In this document: positions 1 to 10,730 of the stretch, piece by piece
Layout: each line of letters starts with the position of its first letter
Numbering within the stretch: the stretch's first letter is position 1
Position numbers and translations under genes: made by a program
Assembly (NCBI GenBank): GCA_052386675.1
Contig: JBQTJX010000018.1
Coordinates: forward strand, 1 to 64,000
Reading direction: 5' to 3'
DNA length: 64,000 nucleotides
Source: RBG-16-66-20 sp052386675
GTDB taxonomy: Bacteria; Pseudomonadota; Gammaproteobacteria; Burkholderiales; SG8-39
Notes under the pieces: model-generated
Databases searched by the model: none
The model's input: only the letters and a program-made list of their open reading frames with translations
Told to the model about the DNA's origin: nothing

Positions 1-292
1 GTTCGGCCGGCAGCCGGCCCAGATCGGGTCGGCGCAGGTATTCCTCGCGGGAGGTGGCCTGGCTGGTCACCACGGCGGGTTCACCGATACCGATCGCACG
101 GACAGCCGTCACCAGTTGATCGGTGTCCAGCGGCACGTGCACGGCATCTCGGGCGGCGGCATGCGCTGCGGCCAGCTCGAGCACCCGGCGGGTGGGCAGT
201 GCGTTGCCGGCCCGGCCCAGCCCGATCCTGGCCTGGGTGGTCATCCGCAGTTCGTCCCAGAATTGCTGGGCAGCAGGATGATTCGTGGTCAC
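1..292 (-). CDS. eutC: Ethanolamine ammonia-lyase small subunit, N-terminal part (runs off the window)
   Basis: This is the small subunit of adenosylcobalamin-dependent ethanolamine ammonia-lyase, which with EutB converts ethanolamine to acetaldehyde and ammonia. About 97 codons are visible, reading leftwards off the window edge. The segments TTQARIGLGRAG, LPTRRVLE, AHAAARDAVH and SREEYLRRPDLGR are typical of the EutC N-terminal half. The GTG start at 292 overlaps the TGA of eutB (GTGA), so translation is probably coupled. The C-terminal cobalamin-binding part lies outside the window. The family call is secure. Whether the protein is useful is doubtful, because its partner eutB carries a stop codon. 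Confidence 0.85.
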   Translation of the reverse strand, partial: MTTNHPAAQQFWDELRMTTQARIGLGRAGNALPTRRVLELAAAHAAARDAVHVPLDTDQLVTAVRAIGIGEPAVVTSQATSREEYLRRPDLGRLPAE

Positions 293-1674
293 AGCACCTC
301 CGCTGAGGTCAGCGCGCGCAGCGGCGAGTGCGTCACGTCGAACGGGGTCAGCCGACCGGCCTCGTCGACCATGCCCACCGACTGCAGCCAGGCCTCGAAC
401 TCCGGAGCGGGCCGCAGCCCGAGGGTGCGGCGGGTGGTCAACACGTCGTGGAACGACAGGCTCTGGTAGCCGAGCATCACGTCGTCGGCGCCGGGCACGG
501 TGATGACGAACGCCACCCCGGCCGCGGCGAGCAGCGTCAGCAACGTGTCCATGTCGTTCTGATCGGCTTCGGCGTGGTTCGTGTAGCAGACGTCCACTCC
601 CATCGGCAGGCCGAGCAGCTTGCCGCAGAAGTGGTCCTACAACCCGGCCCGGATGATCTGCTTGCCGTCGTAGAGGTACTCCGGACCGATGAAGCCGACC
701 ACGGTGTTGACGAGCAGCGGCTCGTAGGCGCGCGCGAGGCCGTAGGCGCGGGCCTCGATGGTCTGCTGGTCGCAGCCGTGGTGCGCGTCGGCCGACAGCG
801 CGCTGCCCTGCCCGGTCTCGAAGTACATGACATTGGAACCGAGCGTGCCGCGCTTGAGCGACCGCGCCGCGCCCTGCGCCTCGCGCAACATCGGCAAGGA
901 CACGCCGAAGCTCTCGTTGGTCTTTTGCGTGCCGCCGATGGACTGGAACACCAGGTCCACCGGCGCGCCGCGCGCAATGGCCTCGATCTGCGAGGTCACG
1001 TGCGTGAGCACGCAGGACTGGGTGGGAATGTCAAAGCGGCGGATGAGCTCGTCCATCATGCGCCACAGCGGCAGGAAGGCGGCGAGGCCATCGCCCGCCG
1101 GGTTGATGCCGATCACCGCGTCGCCGCAGCCGTAGGCAAGGCCCTCGAGCATCGAGGCGGCGATCCCCTTCACGTCGTCGGTGGGATGGTTGGGCTGGAT
1201 GCGCACCGAGAGGCGCCCGGGCAGGCCGAGCGTGTTGCGGAATTTGCTGATGACTCGGCACTTGCGAGCCACGGACACCAGGTCCTGGTTGCGCATGAGC
1301 TTGGACACGGCGGCAGCCATCTCGGGGGTGAGGCCGCGGGCGAGTGACGAGACTGATTCGGGGGAGGCCTCGAGCAGCCACTCGCGGAACGCGCCCACGG
1401 TGAGGGAGGACACCGGCGCGAAGGCGGCGCGATCGTGGGAATCGACGATGAGCCGCGTGACGTCGTCGGCCTCGTAGGGCACCACCTGCTCGTTGAGGAA
1501 GGTGGCGAGCGGCAGGTCCGCCAGCGCCATGCGGGCGGCCATGCGCTCCTCGGCGGACTGCGCGGCCACCCCGGCCAGCACGTCGCCCGAGCGCAGCGGC
1601 GAGGCGCGCGCGAGCAGCGCGCGCAGGTCCGGGAACTCCCAAGTGACGCCTTCCACAGTATGCCGATAAGGCAT
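289..1674 (-). pseudogene. eutB: Ethanolamine ammonia-lyase large subunit, interrupted by an in-frame amber codon
   Basis: EutB forms the TIM-barrel catalytic subunit of ethanolamine ammonia-lyase. The ATG at 1674 has GGAG four bases upstream. The frame reads as normal EutB for 345 codons (SGDVLAGVAA, RLIVDSHD, GDAVIGINP, FETGQGSALSA, FIGPEYLYDGKQIIRAGL). A TAG follows at 637-639, exactly where the family has Glu in RAGLEDHF. The same frame then continues as DHFCGKLLGLPMG, CYTNHAEADQ, VPGADDVMLGYQ and SFHD, ending at 289. Total length of about 460 codons matches an intact EutB, so one base change (GAG to TAG) explains the break. It could be a real nonsense mutation, a sequencing error or an assembly join. 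No other eut genes are visible. Confidence 0.85.
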
Positions 1675-1702
1675 TGGCTCCAATCAGTTCAGCAGGGGCC
1701 GA

Positions 1703-4510
1703 CTACGACAATGCGCTTTCATCACCTGGTCGCTGTGTCCGCTCGTCTACCATCCCGCTCGGAACTAGCTTCGCGGTATAGTCGCACGCCGGAAACCGGC
1801 TACAACCCCAGAATGCTCCGTAGCGGCCTTCCCTACGTACCAGTGCACCTCTAGAGCACGCGGGGCACACCGACGCACTTTTCTTGGCATCGTCGCGCCG
1901 AACCTCAACCTTGTATGGCGCGGACTGAAGCTCCACAAGAAACTCCGAAATCTGATTCTCGACGGTGTACAACATGACCAACCGTCTCGCTCGCGTGAGT
2001 GCGACATAGAACAGCCGTCTCTCCTCTGCGAACGGGAACTCCTCCACCGTCGGCATGGCAAGTGGAAGTATCGGATCGTCCTCCACTTCACTTGGAAAGC
2101 CATATCGACCACGTGTCAATCCGACCACGCATACATAGTCCGCTTCCAACCCCTTGGAACCGTGCACGGTGAAATACTCGATTCGCAGTTGCGGCGAGTA
2201 GCGCTGCTTCCACTCTTCTAGGCTGGCAGGCCGGTTTCGCCGATAACGACCCAGTATGAACACTGAAACGCTGCCAGACGGCCCCGCTTCAACCGCACCG
2301 CTCTTGACCCGCTGCCAAAGCTGCCGGAGATGCTTCTCGATCAAAGGCTCCAGGCCATACACGTCATCAACCGAATAGCAAACCGTTGCAGCCGCCGCAC
2401 GCTCTCGAGTAGCCGTTACCGTCTTGGGTATCTGCGAGGGATTGCGACCAACAAATGCACTGCTCAAATCGCATAACGACTTGGGGCATCGAAACGACGT
2501 TGACAGAAACTTTGTTTCACCTTTTCCGAATAGCTTCTCAAATCCTGTCATCACACCAACGTCTGCGCCCGCGAATCGATTGATGCTTTGCCAATCGTCC
2601 CCAACAGCACAGAGAAAATGTCCTGGCTCACGTACAAGTGCTTGTAAGAATCGCGCGCGAGATTGCGATGCATCCTGGAACTCGTCCGCCAACACGAGCC
2701 TGTAAGGTGACTTCCACCTCCCAGTCTCGATATGGTCCGTGGCCAAATTCAGCATGTCTTCAAAATCAACATAGTTGCCAGCCACCAATCGCCGATCCCA
2801 CTCTTCCGAGATTTGCTCGTACAGGTCGAGAAACAGTTTGTGGCGTCCCAGCAAGCCTATGTTGGAAAGGTTGAGCAATCGTTTCCTGAGCTCGCTCATT
2901 GAAAGGCGATTGCTCTTAGCATGGGTCTGAAACGTCCGAAAAGGCCTAACGAGTTCCCATATTGGAGGAATTGGTCGGCCGCCGACCGCTCGATTCGGAT
3001 CGGGTCTCAGTTCAATTCCACGGGCGACCAGTTCTCGTGCGAGCGCCTCAATAGCGGATCCGTCTCGAAGCTGCGCCGAGGTAGTCTCAAAAAGTTTTGT
3101 CCCTTTCCCTTCGTGCAACGCGCGCTTCCAACGGACACCTCCAAGGTAGTCGCCAAAGTGAGCTGGAGCATTGCCGTCTTCATCTAGCGCGAAATGCTCG
3201 TGATAGAGCTCCGCGTCCGGATAGTAAAAGTCAGGTTGATACTGTCTGTGTGAAGCGTCCGCAGTGTCGTGTTCGTACTTTCCTTCGTAGACATAGCGAA
3301 CTCCATTGAAGTGGAGCCAATCTGCAATAGTCCGCTCTTCCCTGCTCTTTACGATCTCCCCATTTCGAGTTCGAAATCCCCTGGCTCCAGATTCCCGATC
3401 CCAGTCTTCCGGTTCCTCTTTCTTGCCAAACCTCCGCACATCATCCGAGTACACGAATTGATACAGTTGCCACATCGCGTTGAACTTGATACTTCTCGCG
3501 CATAGATCTTCGATGATCGATTCGATCTCTTCGGCGCCATTTGCCTTGTCGAGCCACGGCGCGAGCGAGGGCTTGCGTCCAGTGGCGTGTCCAATGATGC
3601 TCAGCCCCAGAGAGTGAAACGTCTTCGCGGTGATTTCATCACTATTGATCTCCACCGCTGTCAGTCGCGCGCGAATGCGGTCTCGCAATTCCTCTGCTGC
3701 GGCCGCATTGAATGCAAGCATCAAGATCTGGTCGCCGGGCATAAGACCGCGTGAGAGGGCGTAGCCGGCCTTCGCCACCAATGTGGATGTCTTTCCCGAT
3801 CCGGCGGCAGCGACGAGCAAGAGTCGATTCTCGAAGCACACTACGGCTTGTGCTTGCTCAGGCGTAAGTGGCTTGCTTTCGATCTTTTCGAAGAGAGGCT
3901 TGTGCTTGGTCACTTCGTTAATCAGGAAGGCTTCGTTTCTCCTTGCGACTTCGTCGGGCAAGCCCTCAGTAGCCAGATGAAGTGCCTTTAGCGTGCCATG
4001 AGGAACCCTTTTGAACGCGTTCTCCACACGAGGATGCTGCAGTAGCCTGTCCAACTGAGGCCCAATGACGCGTTGTCGACGTGCGTTGCCCAGAATCTCT
4101 TCCACCTCTTCCCGGGTAATCCAGCGATCCCCGTGCAGTTTGGAGCCAAGCTCTTCCGCCCAGCCTTGAGCTGGGACGCTCAGTCTCTGAATCTGCTTAC
4201 CAAGTGACTCCTCAATCTCCTCGCATATGACCTGTTCCATCTCGACGGCGACCTCGTTTGGGAGACCGTCGACTTTGACACTCTGGGTTCTCAGTTCCAA
4301 CTGCACCGAGGCCCAAGCAATGCCTTGGTCCTGCGAAATGCTCAGAACGTCGGTTAGTTCGACCGTATGAGACCGTCTGTCCAGGTCGACGGTGAGGGAC
4401 TTACCATCGGTTGAGATCGACCAATCCGAGGAGAAAGTGAGCAAGCGCCCCCACGGGCTGGGGGTCCACGACCTTTTCGGGGAAGGCGGCTTTCGTCTGC
4501 GCTTACTCAT
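1703..4510 (-). CDS. UvrD/HelD-like superfamily 1 helicase with inserted nuclease-like region and C-terminal zinc finger
   Basis: A 935-residue DNA helicase. The ATG at 4510 is chosen over an ATG 24 codons upstream because AAGGA lies about six bases before it and a basic N-terminus (SKRRRKPP) follows. Motifs in order: Walker A AAAGSGKTST near 235; an insertion at about 385-495 with KSREERTIADWL, YQPDFYYP and ELYHEHF, resembling the restriction-endonuclease-like insert of helicase IV relatives; DEFQD near 610; GDDWQSINRFAGAD near 640; VHGSKGLEADYV and FYVALTRARR further on. At the end CPACSRG...GCSRFPACDY is a topoisomerase-type four-cysteine zinc finger. Base composition is visibly less GC-rich than the flanks, suggesting acquisition. 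It stands alone, so a defence or repair role is possible but unproven. Confidence 0.85.
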   Translation of the reverse strand: MSKRRRKPPSPKRSWTPSPWGRLLTFSSDWSISTDGKSLTVDLDRRSHTVELTDVLSISQDQGIAWASVQLELRTQSVKVDGLPNEVAVEMEQVICEEIEESLGKQIQRLSVPAQGWAEELGSKLHGDRWITREEVEEILGNARRQRVIGPQLDRLLQHPRVENAFKRVPHGTLKALHLATEGLPDEVARRNEAFLINEVTKHKPLFEKIESKPLTPEQAQAVVCFENRLLLVAAAGSGKTSTLVAKAGYALSRGLMPGDQILMLAFNAAAAEELRDRIRARLTAVEINSDEITAKTFHSLGLSIIGHATGRKPSLAPWLDKANGAEEIESIIEDLCARSIKFNAMWQLYQFVYSDDVRRFGKKEEPEDWDRESGARGFRTRNGEIVKSREERTIADWLHFNGVRYVYEGKYEHDTADASHRQYQPDFYYPDAELYHEHFALDEDGNAPAHFGDYLGGVRWKRALHEGKGTKLFETTSAQLRDGSAIEALARELVARGIELRPDPNRAVGGRPIPPIWELVRPFRTFQTHAKSNRLSMSELRKRLLNLSNIGLLGRHKLFLDLYEQISEEWDRRLVAGNYVDFEDMLNLATDHIETGRWKSPYRLVLADEFQDASQSRARFLQALVREPGHFLCAVGDDWQSINRFAGADVGVMTGFEKLFGKGETKFLSTSFRCPKSLCDLSSAFVGRNPSQIPKTVTATRERAAAATVCYSVDDVYGLEPLIEKHLRQLWQRVKSGAVEAGPSGSVSVFILGRYRRNRPASLEEWKQRYSPQLRIEYFTVHGSKGLEADYVCVVGLTRGRYGFPSEVEDDPILPLAMPTVEEFPFAEERRLFYVALTRARRLVMLYTVENQISEFLVELQSAPYKVEVRRDDAKKSASVCPACSRGALVRREGRYGAFWGCSRFPACDYTAKLVPSGMVDERTQRPGDESALS

Positions 4511-4591
4511 TGATCGTCCTTGCACAACAATACCAATGCGCTGCTCGCGGCAGTGAATTCGGGGGCTGTACATTGTCGGCAAAGCTTCGGG

Positions 4592-4597
4592 TATAAT
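4592..4597 (+). promoter_or_regulatory. Putative -10 element of the ahcY promoter
   Basis: A perfect TATAAT lies 9 bases before the first base of the riboswitch P1 stem, so a transcript starting about seven bases downstream would begin at the riboswitch. No good -35 hexamer is visible at 16-18 bases upstream, so this is a -10-only assignment. Confidence 0.55.
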
Positions 4598-4604
4598 CCG
4601 CCCC

Positions 4605-4676
4605 CTGCTGAGGAGCGCTGCGTTCCCGAATCAAGGCATCCGGGGAATCAGGCTCAGCAAAATAAACGGCGCTCGC
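4605..4676 (+). ncRNA. S-adenosylhomocysteine (SAH) riboswitch
   Basis: The leader of ahcY matches the SAH riboswitch layout. GCTGAG at 4607-4612 pairs perfectly with CTCAGC at 4653-4658 (P1). An internal hairpin pairs CCCG at 4625-4628 with CGGG at 4641-4644. GAGCGC at 4613-4618 pairs with GCGCTC at 4669-4674 as the pseudoknot. The conserved strings GAGGAGCGCTGCG, AGGCTC and AACGGCGCTC are present. In this class, SAH binding raises expression of the downstream gene, here SAH hydrolase. A ribosome site (AAAGGAG) lies about 55 bases further on. Confidence 0.93.
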
Positions 4677-4737
4677 ATTGGAAACGATGCGGGCGCCTCG
4701 CTTTTGGGGCTCCGCAAAACCGACAAAGGAGCTCCAC

Positions 4738-6147
<1,410 letters not shown>

Positions 6148-6151
6148 AAAA

Positions 6152-6209
6152 CAGGGACGGACCACGATTTCCGGCAGCTGGGCGGGAAATTAATCGTGGT
6201 CCGTCCCTG
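6152..6209. repeat. Inverted repeat, copy 1 of the GGGACGGACCACGATT element
   Basis: An 18-base arm at 6152-6169 is perfectly repeated inverted at 6192-6209 around a 22-base centre. It lies five bases after the ahcY stop codon. A second copy with the same arm sequence sits at 21764-21817. In RNA it would form a long hairpin and could work as an intergenic terminator-like or REP-like element, although no T-run follows. Confidence 0.85.
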
Positions 6210-6229
6210 ATTTCTGATTTCCTGAGTTC

Positions 6230-7153
6230 ATGTTGACGGACAAGCTGCAGGATCCGCACCACGGGGTGCTGCTGTATGGCACCACGCCGCCGCGCGCGGG
6301 GGCGACGGAGGAGCAGGTGCGCGCCGCGGCGGACAAGCTCGCGGCGCGCCTGGCGCCGCTGCCGCTGGATGGCGTGGTGGTCTACGACATCCAGGACGAG
6401 TCCGGAAGGACGGCCACGGCGCGTCCGTTCGCATTCACCGGAACGGTGGACCCGCGCGACTACTCCCGCCTGCTCGCGAGCGTGACCAGGCGGCCCGCGA
6501 TCACCTACAAGTGCGTCGGCGACCTGGACGAGGCCGCGTGGCAGCAGTGGCTGGCTGAGGCCGCGCGCGACTACGGCGTGAAGTTCCTCTCCATCGTCGG
6601 CCGCCCCACTTCCGGCGTGACCTACCCGCTGTCCCTGTCGAAGGCGATCCGCCTCGCCGCAGCGCACCCGGCCGGGTTCGAAGTGGGCGGCGTGGTCATC
6701 GCCGAGCGCCACACCGGCGAGCGCAGCGAATCGGCACGCATGCTCGCCAAGGGCATCGAGGGCTGCAGCTACTTCATCTCGCAGACGGTGTATTCCGCGG
6801 AGGCGACCATCCGCCTGCTCGCGGACTACGCGCGCGACTGCCGCGGCGCCGGCGTGCCGCCGCGGCGCGTGATCCTCAGCTTCTCGCCCGTGGGGCGCGA
6901 GAAGACCCTCGCGTTCCTGAAGTGGCTGGGCGTCAGCGTGCCCGAGGCGACCGCGGGCGCCATCCTCGGCGCGGCCAATCCGCTGTCGAAGTCCATCGAA
7001 GTCTGCCGCGACAACCTCGCCCGCATCCTGGACCAGCCCTACGCGAAGGCGATTCCGCTCGGGATCAGCGTGGAGAGCGTATCGATCAACAAGGACGAGA
7101 TCGACGCCAGCGTGGACCTCGTCCACGCCCTGCGCGCCGCGCTGCCTCAGTAA
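6230..7153 (+). CDS. Methylenetetrahydrofolate reductase-like protein (divergent MetF family)
   Basis: A 307-residue protein that looks like a divergent flavin-dependent 5,10-methylenetetrahydrofolate reductase barrel: VVVYDIQDESGR near the N-terminus, a GVKFLSIVGRPT strand, FEVGGVVIAERH and an ISQTVYSA segment matching the FxTQ..F region of MetF. MetF supplies methyl-THF for methionine synthesis, which fits its position after ahcY. The standard MetF N-terminus (SFEFFPP) is absent, so substrate and electron donor are uncertain. The ATG at 6230 has no clear ribosome site. The last seven bases overlap convergently with the gene at 7147-10662. Confidence 0.6.
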   Translation: MLTDKLQDPHHGVLLYGTTPPRAGATEEQVRAAADKLAARLAPLPLDGVVVYDIQDESGRTATARPFAFTGTVDPRDYSRLLASVTRRPAITYKCVGDLDEAAWQQWLAEAARDYGVKFLSIVGRPTSGVTYPLSLSKAIRLAAAHPAGFEVGGVVIAERHTGERSESARMLAKGIEGCSYFISQTVYSAEATIRLLADYARDCRGAGVPPRRVILSFSPVGREKTLAFLKWLGVSVPEATAGAILGAANPLSKSIEVCRDNLARILDQPYAKAIPLGISVESVSINKDEIDASVDLVHALRAALPQ

Positions 7154-10100
7154 TTTTCCCTGAAGTAGATGTAGTTGTTCGGCTGGCCGCCGAAGAGGCC
7201 GAAGCTGGCCCGGCCCGAAGGGTTGTCGTCGTAGGCCGTGGCGCCAATCGCGTCCGGGTCCAGGGCGTCGTTCCAGCGCCCGACCAGGTAGGGCCGCGCC
7301 GCGCTCACGATGGCGTCCTCGCCGCTGGAGGCGTTGTCGCAGGAGAAGCCCGCGGCCGTGCCCCGCAGTTGCGGCGTGACCAGCACGCTGCCGGTGGCGC
7401 CGCCGGTGGGCGCCGCCAGCCTGAGCGTGCCCGCGCCCGAGGCGAAGACCACAGGGTCCTGCTGCACGAACGTCTTGCAATTGCCTCCGCCCGGGGCGAG
7501 CGCGCCGATGTAGGACCCCAGCGCCAGGGTGTTGCGCGCCAGGGTCGTGCAGCTGTCGGCCGTGTTCAGCGCGAACGCGGTGCCGTTCCAGTACTCCAGC
7601 CGCAGCGGCACCGGCAGCACGAGCCTGGCCGAGCCCAGCGCGTTGTTCACCCGCAGCCGCCCGTAGCGCAGCTCCGCTGATACGCCGAGGTTCTTGCGGT
7701 CCATGATGGTGTTGTTGTCCGCGTCCAGATCCAGGGTGTTCATGGCGACGCCGTCGGAATCGGCCGGCGCGATGCCGAAGGCGGTGGCGGCGAACGGCCC
7801 GTCGGGCGCATCCGGCGTCGCGCGCAGGACCGCTGTGGTGAGCTCGATCCCGCTCGCCACGCCGTTCGCCCAGCTCCCCGCCGGGGCGACCCCGGTGTCC
7901 AGCCGCCCGCTCAGATCGGTCGTGCCGTCGCGCGCGCCGAGCACCCAGTTGCCGAAGGTGTTGAGGCCCAGCTTGGCATAGCTGCCGGTGTAGTTCTGCG
8001 TGGTGGCGTCCTGCGCGCTCTGCGCCGTTAGCGTGAAGGCGAGGCGCAGCGGCTCGTCCAGATAGGTGAAGCTCGAGGCCGGCGTGCAGGCGGCTCCGTG
8101 CCGGGTCGTGAGCGTCGCCCCGCTCAGCGCGAAGTGCTTCGGGCGGAAACGCCCGACGTGCCCGCCGGTGAAGCCGGTTCCGTCGAAGCTCGACAGCCCG
8201 AACACGCTCACGCCGGGCTCGATGTAGTCGGTGGCGAACACCGCGATCTTCACGTTGCCCGCCTCGGTGTAGCAGGTGTCGGCGAGGGTCGCCGCGCCGC
8301 CCGACCAGCTGCCCGCGGACACCGTGCCGCTCCCGCCCGGACAGCCCCCGCCGCGCCGGATCTCGCCCAGCGCCACCCCCGGCAGGTTGGTGAGTGCGCT
8401 CAATGATACGTTGGCCGCGAAGTTGGGCGTCAGGCCGTTGTCGGTGAGGTCCACCACGTCGGGCGCGGCGAAATCGGGCACGCCGTTGTTGTTCAGGTCC
8501 TCGGCAGCGGACTGCCACTTGTAGGCCGCGAGCGTCATCGTGAACGGGTCGCCCGCCGCGGCGAGGAGGGTCCCGGCGTCGGTGGAACTGTGCGCGATCG
8601 CCGTGCCGGCATTTGCTCCGCGCACCGCGATGCCAAAGGGCCGCACCACGAAGGCGTTGCTCGTGCCGCTGATCGTGGTCGCCGGCGGCGCGGGCAGCGT
8701 GTAGCGCAGGTGCAGCGTCACCTGCCCGGCGTCGCCGTAGCGGAACGCGAGCGGCGCCATGGCGTTGGCGTCGTTGCTGAAGGCGAGCGACACGGGGGTG
8801 TACGAGCCCGGCGTCGGCGTGTCGTCGTGCTTGACCACGTTTTGCGCCGTGCCGAAGCGGTCGATGAGCTGGAACTCCGTGCCGGCGGCCACGCTGCAGG
8901 CGGTGGGGTTGTTGCACACCGCGGCAAACTCCACGCTCTGGTTCTGGCCCTGGAACAGCGTGGTGCAGGCCCCCGTCGCGGGCGCGGTTGCCACCGCCTG
9001 GACAAAGAGGGCCTGCACGCCGGCGCCCTCGGTGTTGAGCTTCCCGGCGATCTGGGTGTTGATGCTCGCGCTCGCCGAACCGTCCGCCGTCACCCGCAGC
9101 ACGCTGTCGGCAAAGCTCACCGAAGGGTCCTCGCCGCCGTCCTCGCCGCGCCCGTTGCTGTCGCTGAGGTTCAGGCCCAGCGCGCCCGCGCTGTTGCGCC
9201 GCAGGCGCATTTCGATGAAGCTCTCCACGCCGTCCCAGGTGTAGGTCGCCTGTCCGTTGTCCGCGCCCGAGGGCGCCCAGCTGGCGTTGGTGCCGGAGAC
9301 AATGGGCGATTGCCACACCCCGTTCGCGGTGGTGGTGTTGATCGTCAGCACGGTGCCCGCCGCCGGCGCGGCCGCGGCGTGCGTGTCATCGTGCGCGGTA
9401 ATGCGCACCAGCGCCGGCTCGCAGGTGGCGAAACTGGTTCCGTTCGGGTAGCTCACGGAATAATGGGTGTAGGGCGGCAGGCAGCGGTACAGGCCCGCGC
9501 CAAGGCCCGGCGTCGGGCCCGCCGGAATCGCGCTGAAACCGGGATCGCCCGGCGGCCGCCAGCGCAGGCGGATCTCGGATTGCCCGCCATTCTCGTAGTA
9601 CTCCAGCCGGATGGCATAGGCCTGTCCGGCCGCGAGCGCGATGTTGCCGCTGGTCTCCGTATGCGCCGCCTGGTCCACCCAGTTGTCGATCATCAGCTGG
9701 CCGTTCACCCACAGCCGCACGCCGTCGTCGGCGACGGTCTGGAACTGGAAGTTGCCCGAGACGCCAGCGCGCAGGACGCCGTCCCAGCGCACCGAGAAAT
9801 TGTCCGCGCCGATGCCCGTGACCCCGGGCGCGCCGCCCGCCCAGTTGAAGTCGACCGGCCCATCCACGCGCGTGCCTGTCGCGGACCCGGCCAGCGTCAT
9901 GTTCGAGAAGTACTCGCCGTTGATCCCGCCCGCGAGGCCGGCGACGCAGGTCACCGGTTCGGGCAGCAGCGCGATGGACAGGAACGCCTTGACCGAACTG
10001 GCGACGGTCGCGGTGGTGTTTCCGGTGGCGCCCGCGTCGGTCTTCACGCCGTCCCAAACCGCGAAGCCCCCGCCATCGCCGGAGGTCGTGCCGCCATCGT

Positions 10101-10662
10101 CCCGCTCGGCGAGGTTGAGCAGGTTGGCGTTCACCTGGTTGCTGAAGGACGCCGCGGCCGAGTCGTTGTGCCGCGTCACGGCCTGCACCACGAGGGTGTC
10201 GGGAACGGTGGTGGCGATGCCCGTGACCGTCACCGAAGTACTGGCCGGCGCGCCCTGCGTGCCGCCGCCGGTGACGTTCCACGGATCGCCGGTGCTGACG
10301 ACGCCGCGGTAGGTGAAGATCTGCGCGCGGACGTGATTGCCGGGATCGCCGACCGTCGGCGCGGCCATGGCCGCGGAGGTGGCTCGCCTCCAGTACACCG
10401 TCAGCCTGGTGCCGCTGACCGGGGCGTTCACGTTCTGCGGGCTGTTCGCCACCGCGGCAAAGCCCTGCGCGTTGGACAGGTTGGCCGCCTGGTTGCCCCG
10501 GCTCTCGATGACCAGCAGCGCGACGTCGCCGGCGACATGCGCCGGCCATGGCGGGACGACCGCGCCGGTGCCGGAGACGGCCACGCCCGCCGCCTGGAAG
10601 ACGGGCGCGCCGTGCGCCGCGCCGGCCAGCGCCATCAGCAGGACGAGGAGAAAAGGTCGCAC
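7147..10662 (-). CDS. Exported MshQ-like protein with PA14 domain and DUF6701 C-terminus (paralogue 1)
   Basis: A 1171-residue exported protein. Residues 1-19 form a signal peptide ending AAHGA. Residues about 20-238 hold a beta-rich module with GDPGNH and YRGV. Residues about 240-375 look like a PA14 carbohydrate-binding domain (GINGEYFSNMTLAG, FSVRWDGVLRA, DDGVRLWVNGQLMIDNW, IRLEYYENGG). The remainder, from HYSVSYPNGTSFATCEPALVRI to the terminal NYIYFRENY, is the long DUF6701 region found in MshQ of the mannose-sensitive haemagglutinin pilus locus. It is the last of three tandem paralogues read leftwards. No pilin, secretion ATPase or other msh gene is visible, so a pilus role is unproven; a surface adhesin is my inference. 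Confidence 0.8.
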   Translation of the reverse strand: MRPFLLVLLMALAGAAHGAPVFQAAGVAVSGTGAVVPPWPAHVAGDVALLVIESRGNQAANLSNAQGFAAVANSPQNVNAPVSGTRLTVYWRRATSAAMAAPTVGDPGNHVRAQIFTYRGVVSTGDPWNVTGGGTQGAPASTSVTVTGIATTVPDTLVVQAVTRHNDSAAASFSNQVNANLLNLAERDDGGTTSGDGGGFAVWDGVKTDAGATGNTTATVASSVKAFLSIALLPEPVTCVAGLAGGINGEYFSNMTLAGSATGTRVDGPVDFNWAGGAPGVTGIGADNFSVRWDGVLRAGVSGNFQFQTVADDGVRLWVNGQLMIDNWVDQAAHTETSGNIALAAGQAYAIRLEYYENGGQSEIRLRWRPPGDPGFSAIPAGPTPGLGAGLYRCLPPYTHYSVSYPNGTSFATCEPALVRITAHDDTHAAAAPAAGTVLTINTTTANGVWQSPIVSGTNASWAPSGADNGQATYTWDGVESFIEMRLRRNSAGALGLNLSDSNGRGEDGGEDPSVSFADSVLRVTADGSASASINTQIAGKLNTEGAGVQALFVQAVATAPATGACTTLFQGQNQSVEFAAVCNNPTACSVAAGTEFQLIDRFGTAQNVVKHDDTPTPGSYTPVSLAFSNDANAMAPLAFRYGDAGQVTLHLRYTLPAPPATTISGTSNAFVVRPFGIAVRGANAGTAIAHSSTDAGTLLAAAGDPFTMTLAAYKWQSAAEDLNNNGVPDFAAPDVVDLTDNGLTPNFAANVSLSALTNLPGVALGEIRRGGGCPGGSGTVSAGSWSGGAATLADTCYTEAGNVKIAVFATDYIEPGVSVFGLSSFDGTGFTGGHVGRFRPKHFALSGATLTTRHGAACTPASSFTYLDEPLRLAFTLTAQSAQDATTQNYTGSYAKLGLNTFGNWVLGARDGTTDLSGRLDTGVAPAGSWANGVASGIELTTAVLRATPDAPDGPFAATAFGIAPADSDGVAMNTLDLDADNNTIMDRKNLGVSAELRYGRLRVNNALGSARLVLPVPLRLEYWNGTAFALNTADSCTTLARNTLALGSYIGALAPGGGNCKTFVQQDPVVFASGAGTLRLAAPTGGATGSVLVTPQLRGTAAGFSCDNASSGEDAIVSAARPYLVGRWNDALDPDAIGATAYDDNPSGRASFGLFGGQPNNYIYFRENY

Positions 10663-10730
10663 CGGCCGAAACTACCAAATCCGGTGCCGCAGGAAAATAC
10701 CTCAGGCGGCGCGGAAAAGTTCCCGGCGAT

